Positions 1 to 9,075 of a stretch of 64,000 nucleotides of DNA are shown here, piece by piece. The stretch is from a virus. A program made the position numbers and the translations under genes. Position 1 is the first letter of the stretch; each line of letters begins with the position of its first letter. The notes beneath the pieces were generated by a model. It did no database searches and had not been told where the DNA came from. It saw nothing but the letters and a program-made list of their open reading frames with translations. The stretch spans positions 1 to 64,000 of IMG/VR virus record IMGVR_UViG_3300042691_029373; one strand, written 5' to 3'.

Positions 1-1
1 C

Positions 2-505
2 AACTCTCACGATGGACGTACCAAACTCCAAGTTGGGGCAGGTCTATACCGACTTGTATGTTCAAACGGTCTTGTGGTTCCAATGCAAGAATTGGTTAGT
101 ATCAACCAACGACACATGAATATCCAAATGGATGAAGTTTATCAAATCACAGAGAAGTTTCTTGAGATTAGCCCTGTGATTGAGCGTTCAGTAAATCGTA
201 TGATGGAGAAGGAAATGTCAATGGATGAAAAGATTGACTTCACAACCAAAGCTATCGGAGTACGTTGGAAGAACACAGAGGACATCTCAACACTGACTCT
301 CGAGTCAATTGTTAATCCACTCCGTGTTGATGACTTCGAAAGCACTTTGTGGAATACCTTCAATGTAGTCCAAGAGAAGTTGATTCGTGGGGGATTTGTT
401 AAAGAGCAAGGTCGCAACAAGCGTACAGTGAAACCAATCACTTCACTGAACATGGACACCATGATTAACCAAAAGTTGTGGGAACTTGCCGAAACATTCA
501 TCTAA
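2..505 (+). CDS. DUF932-family phage protein, C-terminal part (5' end outside window)
   Basis: The open frame runs from the first bases of the window, so the gene is cut at its 5' end; the internal ATG at 74 is not the true start. The visible N-terminal residues include GAGLYRLVCSNGLVV, which matches the conserved GLFRxVCSNGxVV core of the DUF932 family of phage and plasmid proteins. The function of the family is not settled. The rest, about 145 residues, is mostly helical and soluble with no membrane segment. The stop codon lies inside the stem of a strong terminator. Confidence 0.75.
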   Translation, partial: NSHDGRTKLQVGAGLYRLVCSNGLVVPMQELVSINQRHMNIQMDEVYQITEKFLEISPVIERSVNRMMEKEMSMDEKIDFTTKAIGVRWKNTEDISTLTLESIVNPLRVDDFESTLWNTFNVVQEKLIRGGFVKEQGRNKRTVKPITSLNMDTMINQKLWELAETFI

Positions 506-540
506 TCAAAATGGGGGAGGAAACTCCCCCATTTTGATTA
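503..540. terminator. Bidirectional intrinsic terminator containing the upstream stop codon
   Basis: A perfect 17-bp stem (503-519 with 524-540) closes on a GAAA tetraloop, with A and T runs on its two sides. It sits between two convergent genes and can end transcription from both. Its first three bases are the TAA stop codon of the DUF932 gene. Confidence 0.9.
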
Positions 541-560
541 TTTGGAATATTGAATTATTT

Positions 561-1631
561 TTATTTAGAAACTTCCCACCATTTAGGACCTTCGTTAGAT
601 AAAAAGTCTACCTTTTTTTCATTTTTACCACCCATTGATACAACCCAAGTAATCATAGCTTCTCCATCTTTACTCAGTAATTTAGTTCCTGGAGTTGCTA
701 ATCTTTCCCCATGGACACTATGAAAAATAATCGGAATTCCGTTTTTAATTGCACCTACATAACCAACGTGTGTATTAAAAGTAAATGGTGTTTTGTCTTG
801 ATAAATACCGGTTTTGTCTAATTGTCTATTTTGGACAGCTCTTTCACAAAATGCTTTTCCTTTATTACCTGAGTTACCATAGTACATACCAACAATATCC
901 CCAACCTTTAAAGATGAAAGATTTACGTTTGATTTGGATGGATAAAAACTAGAAATGGTTGATGAAATTTTACTACCATTTTTACAACTTTTATCTTTAC
1001 CCTCACCTTCTAGCTCAAAACAAGAACAAGAGTCCGAGTTTACAAATTTTGAGTTTCTAATATTGTCCCAATTAATCGAACCGTCGGTGAACATATTATA
1101 TAAAACTGACCCTTTAGTTTTTGCGTTAACAAAAGCTTGCCACGCATTTCCAAGATAGTTACCCGTCATTTTTCTAACATATTCAGAACATCCTTCACCA
1201 CCGCCATTACCAATTGTGGACTCATTTTTATCTGAAATTTTATTACAAAGTGTATTATCAACCGCAACACAACTCTCTGTTCCCGACACTTTATTTTTTT
1301 CCTCAGATTTTTTTTGTAAAGACTTAATACCCATACTCATTACAGTTTTTGTATCTATTTTACCTGTAATTGGTAAGTTATTATCTTTTTGATATTTTTT
1401 TAAAGCGGTTATTGTTTTTCCCCCAAAAATCCCGTCAACTCCGTCTAAATTTTTTCCACTCCTACCCAATAAACTACCATATTTAGGTTTAAGTTTTTTT
1501 TGTACGTCATACACAGTTTGGGAAAAACCTTCATCTAATCTAATTTTATTTTTTGATTTTGAAATGGCTTCTTTGTGTAAATTCAAAATTCTACTTTGTT
1601 CTTCTTCGGATATTAGTAATTTTTTTAACAT
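561..1631 (-). CDS. Tagged virion-type peptidoglycan hydrolase: PG-binding domain plus cysteine peptidase/amidase-like domain
   Basis: 356 residues. Residues 1-22 form a tag of the SEEExxRILNLHKEA type, shared with the proteins starting at 48332 and 52763. An RLDE site at about residue 34, of the (I/L)xE type, follows it. Residues about 36-110 look like a PG_binding_1 domain (VDGIFGGKTITALKKYQ). The C-terminal half has a candidate catalytic Cys (GCSEYVRK, about 148) and His (THVGYVGAI, about 287), the layout of CHAP/NlpC-like wall peptidases; this part is inference. The start is preceded by ATATTTATATAAAA. It probably acts on the host wall from the virion, because there is no signal peptide. 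Confidence 0.6.
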   Translation of the reverse strand: MLKKLLISEEEQSRILNLHKEAISKSKNKIRLDEGFSQTVYDVQKKLKPKYGSLLGRSGKNLDGVDGIFGGKTITALKKYQKDNNLPITGKIDTKTVMSMGIKSLQKKSEEKNKVSGTESCVAVDNTLCNKISDKNESTIGNGGGEGCSEYVRKMTGNYLGNAWQAFVNAKTKGSVLYNMFTDGSINWDNIRNSKFVNSDSCSCFELEGEGKDKSCKNGSKISSTISSFYPSKSNVNLSSLKVGDIVGMYYGNSGNKGKAFCERAVQNRQLDKTGIYQDKTPFTFNTHVGYVGAIKNGIPIIFHSVHGERLATPGTKLLSKDGEAMITWVVSMGGKNEKKVDFLSNEGPKWWEVSK

Positions 1632-1718
1632 TTTGGGGTTTTTATATAAATATTTAACATACCTATAATTGTTAATAAGTTTATGTAAATTTATTTTTTT
1701 TTGGGATTGATTTTAACT

Positions 1719-1726
1719 TATCTTTG
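1719..1726 (+). promoter_or_regulatory. Bacteroidetes-type -7 box (TATCTTTG)
   Basis: TATCTTTG matches the Bacteroidetes -7 consensus TAnnTTTG and lies 20 bases before the ATG of the next gene. A TTTG at 1699-1702 may be the -33 box, with a short spacer of 16. Confidence 0.6.
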
Positions 1727-1745
1727 TTTTTTTAAAATAAATAAA

Positions 1746-2090
1746 ATGAAAAAAACACTAATAATCTTGGGATTTATAAGTTCATTTATAATATTTTCAA
1801 TCTTGAAAAAAGACAAATTGTATTACATACCGTTTGATATTCCTGGTAAACAAATGGCGGCCACAATACCTCCATTCGGTATTTTTATCGAGTCAAAATA
1901 TCGTTCTAATGAAGAAATGTTAAGACATGAGTTGGTACATTGGGCTCAATACAAGAGGATGGGAGTTTACGGATTTTACTCTACGTATTTATCTGAGTAC
2001 AAAAAGTACGGTAGGTTTGATGGGCCAATGGAAGTAGAAGCTCGAAAATTAAGTAAAATTAAAACAAAACACAAAATGTGTTTTGATTAA
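1746..2090 (+). CDS. Membrane-anchored HExxH metallopeptidase-like protein
   Basis: 114 residues from the ATG at 1746; upstream in-frame codons lie over the promoter. Residues 4-21 are a hydrophobic anchor or signal segment. RHELVHWAQYKRMG carries an HExxH zinc-binding motif, and PMEVEARK further on supplies a likely third ligand or helper Glu. The protein from 43247 has the same arrangement (HEYTHY then PFEVEARK), so the two share a fold. The substrate is unknown. It is short for a full peptidase and could be a minimal metalloprotease acting in the envelope. Confidence 0.55.
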   Translation: MKKTLIILGFISSFIIFSILKKDKLYYIPFDIPGKQMAATIPPFGIFIESKYRSNEEMLRHELVHWAQYKRMGVYGFYSTYLSEYKKYGRFDGPMEVEARKLSKIKTKHKMCFD

Positions 2091-2109
2091 CGTATTTTAT
2101 TTTATTCTA

Positions 2110-3135
2110 TTATTTTATACAGGATAAACTTTTAGCTGTATTAACGACCTCCTTCAAATATCCTAAACTGCTAATATATTGAATTGTTGGTTCATCTGAA
2201 ACTAAATTAATTGCTTTTTGGGTTACTGTAGTTGTATCAGTTTTGATATTTGGAATATAGTTTTTTATAACTTGGTTTTTATCTACTTTTAGTACCAAAT
2301 CAGGTTTATCTTTAGGAAATGGTTGATATACACCATTAATACTATCACACGGAGCCATAAATTCAGGATTGTTTGTTTTACAATATTTTTTCTTAAATCT
2401 AGATGAACCTAAATTATATGACATAATTGCGGCATCCATAACACTATTATTTGATGAAGATGGATTATCTATGAGTTGACCTTGGTTTATTATTTTAGAC
2501 GGACTTTTACTATCATAATATGGGGTTAATTCTTCGTATAAATTTATAAGGTGTTTAGTAACTGCTAAAAGTGAACCTGATAATGACATCAATTCCTCCA
2601 AATCTACTCCATATTTTTTTGCGATATCTGGAGTCATTTGAGCAATTCCCATACTCGGAACCCAATTATCTTTATTAAAAACTTTTTTAGCCCCATATTT
2701 CAAAACCTCACTAAAACCCGGTATTGTATCACTAAGCTTATTCATCAAGTATTCTGGTGCTGCTTTAATACCGTACATACCCATAACCTTACCAAAATCA
2801 GATTCTCTACCAATTATTCCTATTGCATATTTTACGTAAAGTGGGTCAAAACCTTCAGAAATTACAGATACCGCAGCTGTTGAAATTTCAGGTGTGGTAC
2901 AAGTATATTTGTTGAGGTTCAAATCGTATGTTTTGACAACGCTTTGACTTTTAATTGGGGTATTTTGGGTGACTGGTTGTTGTTTGGATACTTGTTGCAT
3001 TCGATTCATTCCTTGAGCATATTTTTTTTGTTCTTCAGGCTTCAATGTGTTAGTTTTAAATTTGGTTTGCTCTAAAATTATTTTTTTTACAATTTTAAAC
3101 AAATCAGATTCAGTGAGTTTGATAACTTTTTTCAT
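2110..3135 (-). CDS. Tagged lytic transglycosylase (SLT/lysozyme-like fold)
   Basis: 341 residues. Residues 1-23 are the class I tag (KLTESDLFKIVKKIILEQ) with ILE|Q as candidate processing site. A Pro/Gln/Thr-rich linker follows to about residue 75. The catalytic domain has GRESDFG (Glu at about 112), then SMGIAQMTP at about 167, the ExxF and SxGxxQ motifs of SLT transglycosylases, and a MSYNLGSSRF segment resembling the AYNxG motif. It probably cuts glycan strands of the host wall during DNA entry. The promoter region on the minus strand has ATATTTAT. There is no signal peptide, which argues for a virion component rather than a secreted lysin. Confidence 0.75.
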   Translation of the reverse strand: MKKVIKLTESDLFKIVKKIILEQTKFKTNTLKPEEQKKYAQGMNRMQQVSKQQPVTQNTPIKSQSVVKTYDLNLNKYTCTTPEISTAAVSVISEGFDPLYVKYAIGIIGRESDFGKVMGMYGIKAAPEYLMNKLSDTIPGFSEVLKYGAKKVFNKDNWVPSMGIAQMTPDIAKKYGVDLEELMSLSGSLLAVTKHLINLYEELTPYYDSKSPSKIINQGQLIDNPSSSNNSVMDAAIMSYNLGSSRFKKKYCKTNNPEFMAPCDSINGVYQPFPKDKPDLVLKVDKNQVIKNYIPNIKTDTTTVTQKAINLVSDEPTIQYISSLGYLKEVVNTAKSLSCIK

Positions 3136-3284
3136 TTGACTATAAAAAAATAAATATGTATCTTATTTCTTAATAAATAGATTTGAAATCAAATTAATAC
3201 AGTCAGATTAACAAAATTACTTATATTTGAAAAAAATTTTTTAAGATATAAAAATCTATATTTAATACTACATAACTTTATTCT

Positions 3285-4991
3285 ATGACTGAACTTCTAT
3301 CAAAAAGGTTTGAGACCTTCGTGTCGTTGGAGCATCACGACTTCAATGAGTTAACTTTTACCGAAGAACAAGACGACTTAAATATTTTTTCCCTTTCAAA
3401 TGGGAGGTTTTGGGAGGGAAGATTATCGTTCTCACTAAAACAAAAACACACGAGCAAGGAGGTATTTGAGGAAAACTTCAAAAATCCTTTGTATAATCTA
3501 TTTCATAGAAGGATGACTGGTGTTGTTGCTGCGGATGATGAGAGGATAACATTAAAGTTTTTTTTGTATTCAAGAAACCGAAGACCTGATGAGAAGTTTG
3601 TAAGAATTACTACAAATTGTGTTTACATGACCTATAACTTCAAAAAGAATTGTCTTTATACGGGAATTGTAAATGGATATCATAAAAAGAAAAAAGTTAA
3701 TAAGTCAGTTAAGATTGTGTCATTTTCTAACGATACGGTAAATGATTTGTTGGGTAAATACATAACATGGTTTCATTTTGTTCATGAAAATTTACCTGAA
3801 AAGAAAACCACCAAAAATGGTTTTTATGATTTGTTAAGTACGTTTATAGATAACATACCTGGCGTAGTTTATGACAATGAAAAGTATGGTACTAAAACCA
3901 TCCATAAGACTATTTTAACCAAAAAGAATATTAAGTTATCCGACAATTGGTCTTCATTTTCTTGTCATTTTCCCCAACCAAAGGCGAAAGACTTCAAGAA
4001 GTATGGTGATAGATATCTCAATGTGATAATGGAGATTAATGGTTTAAAGGGTGATAAGATACGTAGAGTATTACATAAGATTAAAAACTTTAACCCTTTG
4101 GTGTATCACAAGGCAGTCCGTTTCTTTGGTAAAGATTATCTTTTGGGAAAGTCTGATGACGAACTACAAAATATATTTGAGACAACTTGTATGGGGGATT
4201 TTCTTAATATGAATTTTGCCTCAATACACTCAAAGAAAGAACGCAATTGTATTTTTGAAATATTCAAATTGGTTATTAACGATGAAATTAATCCCCAAAC
4301 ATTTGCGGACCATTTCATTTTCTATACTAACTTGAAAAACTATGAAAACATCAAATGGACCTCGACAACGTATGATGAGTTTAGGGAAGAACATTTGAAT
4401 TGGACGGAGTTAAATGACTTTTATACCAAAGGAACGTTCGATAGAATATATAACGATAAATTTGAGAGTGAGGTTACCAAACCAATATTTACAGATGGGA
4501 AAACTTTCTATCCTGTAATTCTGAAAAGTTCCTCAGAATATAATGACGAATCATTTATTCAATCTAACTGTGTTAAAGGTTATATCAAACGACCTGACGC
4601 TTTGATAGTATCATTGAGAAAAGATAGTCCTGATTCTAAAGAAAGAGCGACTATTGAGTTTAGAATTAGTTTTGATACTGTTATAGAACTTAAGAGAGTA
4701 CAAACCCTCGGAAGATTTAATAAATCACTAACTTTGGAATGGGATAACATTTTACCTATATTAGATAAAAGAATTAATGATTTGGTATATACATTTGATA
4801 CACCAAAGATAAAGTGTAAAATTGGATATATTGAATTCACATCAGAGTCTAAATTTGTTGATTATAATAAGATAAGACTTAATAGACCATTAATGAGATT
4901 TTATGATTCTTCGGATAATTCATTGGAGTGGGAGGATAAAAGAGTTAATAACATAAATGATATCGCAATACCTTTGCTAGAAGAATTTTAA
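3285..4991 (+). CDS. PcfJ-domain-like protein
   Basis: 568 residues, soluble and charged. The C-terminal third (YPVILKSSSEYNDESF, SNCVKGYIKRPDALIVSLR, then ATIEFRIS) follows the PcfJ pattern, in which an HCV..Y-like segment precedes a beta-rich stretch. The biochemical role of PcfJ proteins is not established; they are widespread on conjugative elements and phages. The N-terminal two thirds are not recognised. It is divergent from the gene at 2110-3135 and leads a run of closely spaced plus-strand genes. Confidence 0.45.
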   Translation: MTELLSKRFETFVSLEHHDFNELTFTEEQDDLNIFSLSNGRFWEGRLSFSLKQKHTSKEVFEENFKNPLYNLFHRRMTGVVAADDERITLKFFLYSRNRRPDEKFVRITTNCVYMTYNFKKNCLYTGIVNGYHKKKKVNKSVKIVSFSNDTVNDLLGKYITWFHFVHENLPEKKTTKNGFYDLLSTFIDNIPGVVYDNEKYGTKTIHKTILTKKNIKLSDNWSSFSCHFPQPKAKDFKKYGDRYLNVIMEINGLKGDKIRRVLHKIKNFNPLVYHKAVRFFGKDYLLGKSDDELQNIFETTCMGDFLNMNFASIHSKKERNCIFEIFKLVINDEINPQTFADHFIFYTNLKNYENIKWTSTTYDEFREEHLNWTELNDFYTKGTFDRIYNDKFESEVTKPIFTDGKTFYPVILKSSSEYNDESFIQSNCVKGYIKRPDALIVSLRKDSPDSKERATIEFRISFDTVIELKRVQTLGRFNKSLTLEWDNILPILDKRINDLVYTFDTPKIKCKIGYIEFTSESKFVDYNKIRLNRPLMRFYDSSDNSLEWEDKRVNNINDIAIPLLEEF

Positions 4992-4993
4992 TT

Positions 4994-5350
4994 ATGGAAA
5001 AAGTACCACAACATTGTATAGATAAGTTTAGACAGAAGTTTGGACAATATCCCTCAATTATTGAGTTTGATTATGATAGTGTAGATAACTTTGACAAATT
5101 GACGACAAGGTCATATACTATTTGGTTTAAATCAATTTTCACTGACAAAGGTGTTAATTTTATAGAAAAATATATCGAGTATGACGCGTCAGGTATTCAT
5201 TTCTATGTAGAAAAATTAGGAGAAAATAAAGTCAAAATATTTATAATGACAACACCTGATAGATACAGTGTTGCTGAATTTACAATAAATAATTTAATTA
5301 AAGCAAAAAATGGAAATTACAAGCAAAGAACTCCAAGAGAAAATGAATAA
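4994..5350 (+). CDS. Hypothetical protein
   Basis: 118 residues, starting two bases after the previous stop, so probably co-translated with it. The central part has alternating hydrophobic residues suggesting beta strands (HFYVEKLGENKVKIFIMTTP). The last 41 bases overlap the thioredoxin gene in another frame. No family was recognised. Confidence 0.65.
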   Translation: MEKVPQHCIDKFRQKFGQYPSIIEFDYDSVDNFDKLTTRSYTIWFKSIFTDKGVNFIEKYIEYDASGIHFYVEKLGENKVKIFIMTTPDRYSVAEFTINNLIKAKNGNYKQRTPRENE

Positions 5351-5633
5351 TGGTGAAAAATTTATAGTGGATTTTCACGCCGCGTGGTGTGGTCCCTGTA
5401 AAATGTTGAAACCGATTTACGAAAAGGTTGCCCAAGATTTGGCATCAAAAAATTCAGATGTTAAACTTTATACAATGAACGTAGATAACAATCGTGATAT
5501 GGTTGTATCGTTGGGTGTTCGTAGCGTACCAACAATTAAGAGTTTCGCTAACGGAAAAGAAATGAACACAAGAGTTGGTTTGTTACAAGAAAACGCACTT
5601 TTGGACCTAGCAAACAATTTGTTAAATGGATAA
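5310..5633 (+). CDS. Thioredoxin
   Basis: 107 residues, the usual length of a free thioredoxin. The active site WCGPCK lies at about residues 27-32 and the cis-proline in SVPTIK at about 72. It is a cytoplasmic disulfide reductase; in phages such proteins supply reducing power for ribonucleotide reductase or act as polymerase factors, but neither partner is in the window. It overlaps the gene before it and the glutaredoxin gene after it, so all three are probably one transcript. Confidence 0.93.
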   Translation: MEITSKELQEKMNNGEKFIVDFHAAWCGPCKMLKPIYEKVAQDLASKNSDVKLYTMNVDNNRDMVVSLGVRSVPTIKSFANGKEMNTRVGLLQENALLDLANNLLNG

Positions 5634-5910
5634 GTTAGTTATAGTTTTCACAATGGACGGTTGTCCATTTTGTGAGATGATGAAAACCCAATTGGTTGAG
5701 AGTCAGATTGAGTTTGTTGAGAGAAATATCAATACTCATGCCGACGAATATCAATTGTTTGTTGAAGCAACTGGTAGTGAGTTTGTTCCGGCATTCATGA
5801 TTATTGATGACCCATATGGGGAACCAAAGTCAGAAGGTTTTGTTCCTGACAAACACTACAATACAATAGAAGAAGGTATTCAAATTATTAAAAATAAATT
5901 AAACGGATGA
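5626..5910 (+). CDS. Glutaredoxin-like protein
   Basis: 94 residues with VFTMDGCPFCEMMK (CPFC active site, about residues 13-16) and a FVPAFMI cis-proline segment, the layout of a glutaredoxin. The start overlaps the end of the thioredoxin gene by 8 bases. An insert after the cis-proline (DDPYGEPKSEGF) makes it slightly longer than the minimal fold. Confidence 0.85.
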   Translation: MDKLVIVFTMDGCPFCEMMKTQLVESQIEFVERNINTHADEYQLFVEATGSEFVPAFMIIDDPYGEPKSEGFVPDKHYNTIEEGIQIIKNKLNG

Positions 5911-6431
5911 ATCTATCATTTAACAAACACGGACAACTACACATACCAATAAAGAAATGGGATTTAGATGACGGAAATATTTTAGTGATATATCAAGGGT
6001 CTCGAGGAGCGAACCCCGATTTGGACTTTATTGTCAAATATAAAGCACCAAACAAAAGATTGAGAGCTCCATCTCACACACATTGGATTGTTGATTTGAT
6101 TGTTAAATCTAGTCATTCATCATCCGATGTGTGTGACTTTGTTTCTGATTGGATTGAATTATATGATAAGATAGAACCATTCAATTCAACCGAGGAGAGA
6201 GACAACTACGAATTAATCTACAATGAGTATTTCTGTGATACTTATACAACCATAGATAACTTGGGTCATTTATCTGTGGAATTTTTGTCAGCACTTATTG
6301 AGTTATTCATTAAGTGTGAAAAACAAACTCCTGGTGCTTTCATGTTTAAAAATCTTTTACAGTTAGTTAGGGACTTCTGTAATGGCAAGAAAGATTTTTA
6401 TCAGGTGGTTTCTTATTCTAAACGAGTTTAG
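5907..6431 (+). CDS. Hypothetical protein
   Basis: 174 residues, with a 4-base ATGA overlap with the glutaredoxin gene. Mixed alpha/beta, soluble, acidic in the middle. GARGA-like RGANPD and HTHWIVDLIV segments are visible but no family was recognised. It ends convergently with the next gene, overlapping by 4 bases. Confidence 0.7.
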   Translation: MNLSFNKHGQLHIPIKKWDLDDGNILVIYQGSRGANPDLDFIVKYKAPNKRLRAPSHTHWIVDLIVKSSHSSSDVCDFVSDWIELYDKIEPFNSTEERDNYELIYNEYFCDTYTTIDNLGHLSVEFLSALIELFIKCEKQTPGAFMFKNLLQLVRDFCNGKKDFYQVVSYSKRV

Positions 6432-7291
6432 ATAATATATAATTCAGATATCTTGTCACCAACTAACCAAGGTTTGGTTTCTAGTTGTGTGTCTAAATCA
6501 TTACTTATATCGTAACCCTTGAGATATTTTTTCTCAAATCTTTGAATATTAAAATCGAACACGTCCAATACCATCGATTTAATTTTCTCATTCATATATG
6601 GGGAGTTACTTAATATATCGATAATAGGGTCGTTTGTTTCCTCATCAATAACGTCGGTATATTTTATTGACATGTTTGTTGCTTTAATTGCTTTGAATAG
6701 CTGATACGCGATGTATTCACAGTAATAAAATGCAGACCTACCGTTGTTTAGACTATACCCATATGGGAACTCAGACTGTCTTGAACCTCTAATGTCTTTA
6801 AATGAATAATCTATTGGTTTTTCAATGTATTCATTGGTGTATATCAAAAGCTTATCCGTGTAATCTACCGCTTCCCAAATGTCAGAATGATTATATACAT
6901 AATTTAAAACTCTCTCATGGAATATAGGTCTTACACTATTGAAAAATTCAAAACAAAATTCTTTCTTTTCTCGATGTAAGTATTCACAGTCATATTTGAT
7001 TAAATCAATCGTATTAATGTTTTTGATACCTAATGTAGATAATTGAGATTTCATCTTTTCAAAAAATGATTCTTTGATTGAATCTAAATCAATTATTTTC
7101 TTTGATGATGTTTTGCCCTCAACAACAAAGAATGGCTCAAATTGTGTTACTCTAATTTCAGTGTATGGATTACCATCTTTAGATATTTCCGACATGATAT
7201 AATCAGCGAATTTATTAACGATACCGATTCTGTAATTAGGATAAATATACTTCATAAAACTGTTTTGAAATTGATAGTGAAAAAAATCCAC
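6428..7291 (-). CDS. Unknown protein with faint resemblance to S-adenosylmethionine synthetase
   Basis: 287 residues. Two segments recall S-adenosylmethionine synthetase: an early stretch (about residues 38-70, EIRVTQFEPFFVVEGKTSS) resembling the CET.V.TG.V.V.GEITT strand region, and GRSAFYYCEYIAYQLFKA near residue 195 resembling DRSAAYAARYVAKNIVAA. The HPDK motif of the true enzyme is not seen. It may be a degenerate or repurposed homologue, or the similarity may be chance. A terminator lies upstream, so it has its own promoter or is read through. Confidence 0.35.
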   Translation of the reverse strand: MDFFHYQFQNSFMKYIYPNYRIGIVNKFADYIMSEISKDGNPYTEIRVTQFEPFFVVEGKTSSKKIIDLDSIKESFFEKMKSQLSTLGIKNINTIDLIKYDCEYLHREKKEFCFEFFNSVRPIFHERVLNYVYNHSDIWEAVDYTDKLLIYTNEYIEKPIDYSFKDIRGSRQSEFPYGYSLNNGRSAFYYCEYIAYQLFKAIKATNMSIKYTDVIDEETNDPIIDILSNSPYMNEKIKSMVLDVFDFNIQRFEKKYLKGYDISNDLDTQLETKPWLVGDKISELYII

Positions 7292-7304
7292 ATATTAAAT
7301 AGAA

Positions 7305-7327
7305 AAAGGGGAATAAATTCCCCCTTT
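7305..7327 (-). terminator. Intrinsic terminator
   Basis: A stem of about 9 bp (AAAGGGGAA with TTCCCCTTT, one C bulged) and a TAAA loop, with a U-run on the minus-strand side. It lies just downstream of the small minus-strand gene ending at 7359. Confidence 0.7.
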
Positions 7328-7358
7328 AATTTTTTTTACACCCAACATCCCATTCATA

Positions 7359-7502
7359 TTATTTCTTATAATACTTCTCAACAACCTTATTTACCTGTTC
7401 TTGAACAGTTTGGTTATTTTGAGGCGTTTGAATTTGACCAGGTGCTGGTTGAGCAGGTGCCGCTTGAGCTTCTGCCTGTTTGTTTTTACATCCACATCCC
7501 AT
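7359..7502 (-). CDS. Small MGCGC-type protein
   Basis: 47 residues if read from the ATG giving MGCGCKNKQ; an upstream in-frame ATG at 7568 would add a basic stretch with no similarity, so the shorter form is preferred. The N terminus has a CxC pair, the middle is rich in Ala, Pro and Gln (unstructured), and the end is KVVEKYYKK. A still smaller CxC peptide is encoded at 52082. Function unknown; a metal site or surface decoration is possible. Confidence 0.6.
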   Translation of the reverse strand: MGCGCKNKQAEAQAAPAQPAPGQIQTPQNNQTVQEQVNKVVEKYYKK

Positions 7503-7618
7503 GTGATTAGTTTTTTTAGGTAGTTTATTTCTTATCGTTATAAACATAAATATCTTTATTTGAGACAATTTGTAAAGAATATTGCTTTATTTACGAAATA
7601 AAAATATTTATCAGTACT

Positions 7619-9034
7619 ATGGGTAAAATAAAACTCACGGAAAGTGAATTTAAGAAGTTTTTGAGGATTACGCTTGTCGAGCAAAGTGAGGAAGAATACT
7701 ACAAAATTTCACCAGAAGAATTTTCAGAGTTGATGAAGTTCGGTGGATATCACGGAAAAAGTGTAACAAAATTAAAAATGTTTGGAGGTAAACCAATTTG
7801 GATTACTGGTGATTTGATTTTAAATGATACACCTACCGATTCATTAGGTAATGTTAAATATATTGAGGGTAGATTAGATATTAGACATACAAACATAAGT
7901 GATTTGTCAGGTGTTGAAGTTAAAAATTATACTTGGGACTCTGGAACACCGAGGGAGGCAAGACGTAAAGCTGAAGAAAGAAGAAAAAAATTACAAAGCG
8001 CCGAGGAGAGAAGATTCAATAAGGAGTGGGATATCGATAATCCTGATATTACTGAACTAGGTGAAAAGGCAAATGCTCTATATGATATGTTGGTTAAAGA
8101 TAGAGAAATCGAAGAACCTGATGAAGAACAACTTGATGAATTAAAGAATCTTGAAAATGAAATCAGGAGAGTTACTAATGAGATGGAACAGAGTGAGGAC
8201 GAAGAAAGGGCTAAACAGTTATACAACACTTTATCTGAATTACAAGACAGAGTCGAAGAATTAAGAGGTGAAATGGTAACAGTATATAACCTAATACCAC
8301 TATACTACGATTATCATGGACTCCAACAATTTGAAGTTATTAGTAGTGACGCGGAAGGTAGAGAATATGCGGTTGGTGATGAAGATGAAATGGATGATGC
8401 GGCATTTGAATACGCTAAAAATTATATTGATGAGGTTGGGGTTGAAGGTTTTAGAATGCATTTTTTAGAAAATTATTTGGACACTGACTCCATTGAAGAT
8501 TATTTCAGAGATGTTTTTTACGATGATGTAAGACAGAATCCTGAAGTATATTTTGATGAAAGTGAAATGCCGACCACCGAAGAACAGGATAGACGTAGAG
8601 AAGAACTGGAAGAATATATTGAAAATGTTAAAGGTGTCATTGAAAAGTTAAAAAGAAAACAAGATGACCTTAACAATACGATTGAAGACTTTGATGAATA
8701 TAAAAAACAATGGGATGAAATTGAAGAAAAGATAAGGATAATTCAAGGACATATTGATGACTCACAAGAAGAAATTGATAATATGGTTCCTGAAGGTGAA
8801 GTTACAACTCAAATGGTGGAAGACAAAGTTGAATATTGGGTCTCTGAAAAAATGGCAGACCCAAGGGCGTCATTGGACGAATTTGGTGCGGATATAAGTG
8901 AATATATTGATATGGATGCCTTGGCTCGAGGTTTAGTAGAAAGTGATGGATATGCTATTATGGGTTCATATGACGGTGTTGTTGATACGGAAAAAGTTAA
9001 TGGTACGCATTACTATATCATGAGAATTAATTAA
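7619..9034 (+). CDS. Tagged acidic coiled-coil protein with leucine-rich-like repeats
   Basis: 471 residues. Residues 1-22 are a class I tag (GKIKLTESEFKKFLRITLVEQ, site LVE|Q). Residues about 40-100 contain stacked segments like GDLILNDTPTDSL and GRLDIRHTNISDL, the pattern of short leucine-rich repeats seen in phage proteins. Two long charged coiled coils follow (about 110-220 and 330-400). The protein is strongly acidic. It is preceded by AATATTTATCAGTACTATG. Probably a virion protein by its tag; no enzyme motif. Confidence 0.7.
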   Translation: MGKIKLTESEFKKFLRITLVEQSEEEYYKISPEEFSELMKFGGYHGKSVTKLKMFGGKPIWITGDLILNDTPTDSLGNVKYIEGRLDIRHTNISDLSGVEVKNYTWDSGTPREARRKAEERRKKLQSAEERRFNKEWDIDNPDITELGEKANALYDMLVKDREIEEPDEEQLDELKNLENEIRRVTNEMEQSEDEERAKQLYNTLSELQDRVEELRGEMVTVYNLIPLYYDYHGLQQFEVISSDAEGREYAVGDEDEMDDAAFEYAKNYIDEVGVEGFRMHFLENYLDTDSIEDYFRDVFYDDVRQNPEVYFDESEMPTTEEQDRRREELEEYIENVKGVIEKLKRKQDDLNNTIEDFDEYKKQWDEIEEKIRIIQGHIDDSQEEIDNMVPEGEVTTQMVEDKVEYWVSEKMADPRASLDEFGADISEYIDMDALARGLVESDGYAIMGSYDGVVDTEKVNGTHYYIMRIN

Positions 9035-9075
9035 ATCTTTTTTTTATCATTTTTATTTTGTATATTTTCTGTAGT

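Noticed and set aside
7359-7568. Longer start for the MGCGC protein
   Set aside because: The extra N-terminal residues are basic and hydrophobic with no conservation pattern, and MGCGC at the start fits the style of similar tiny proteins.
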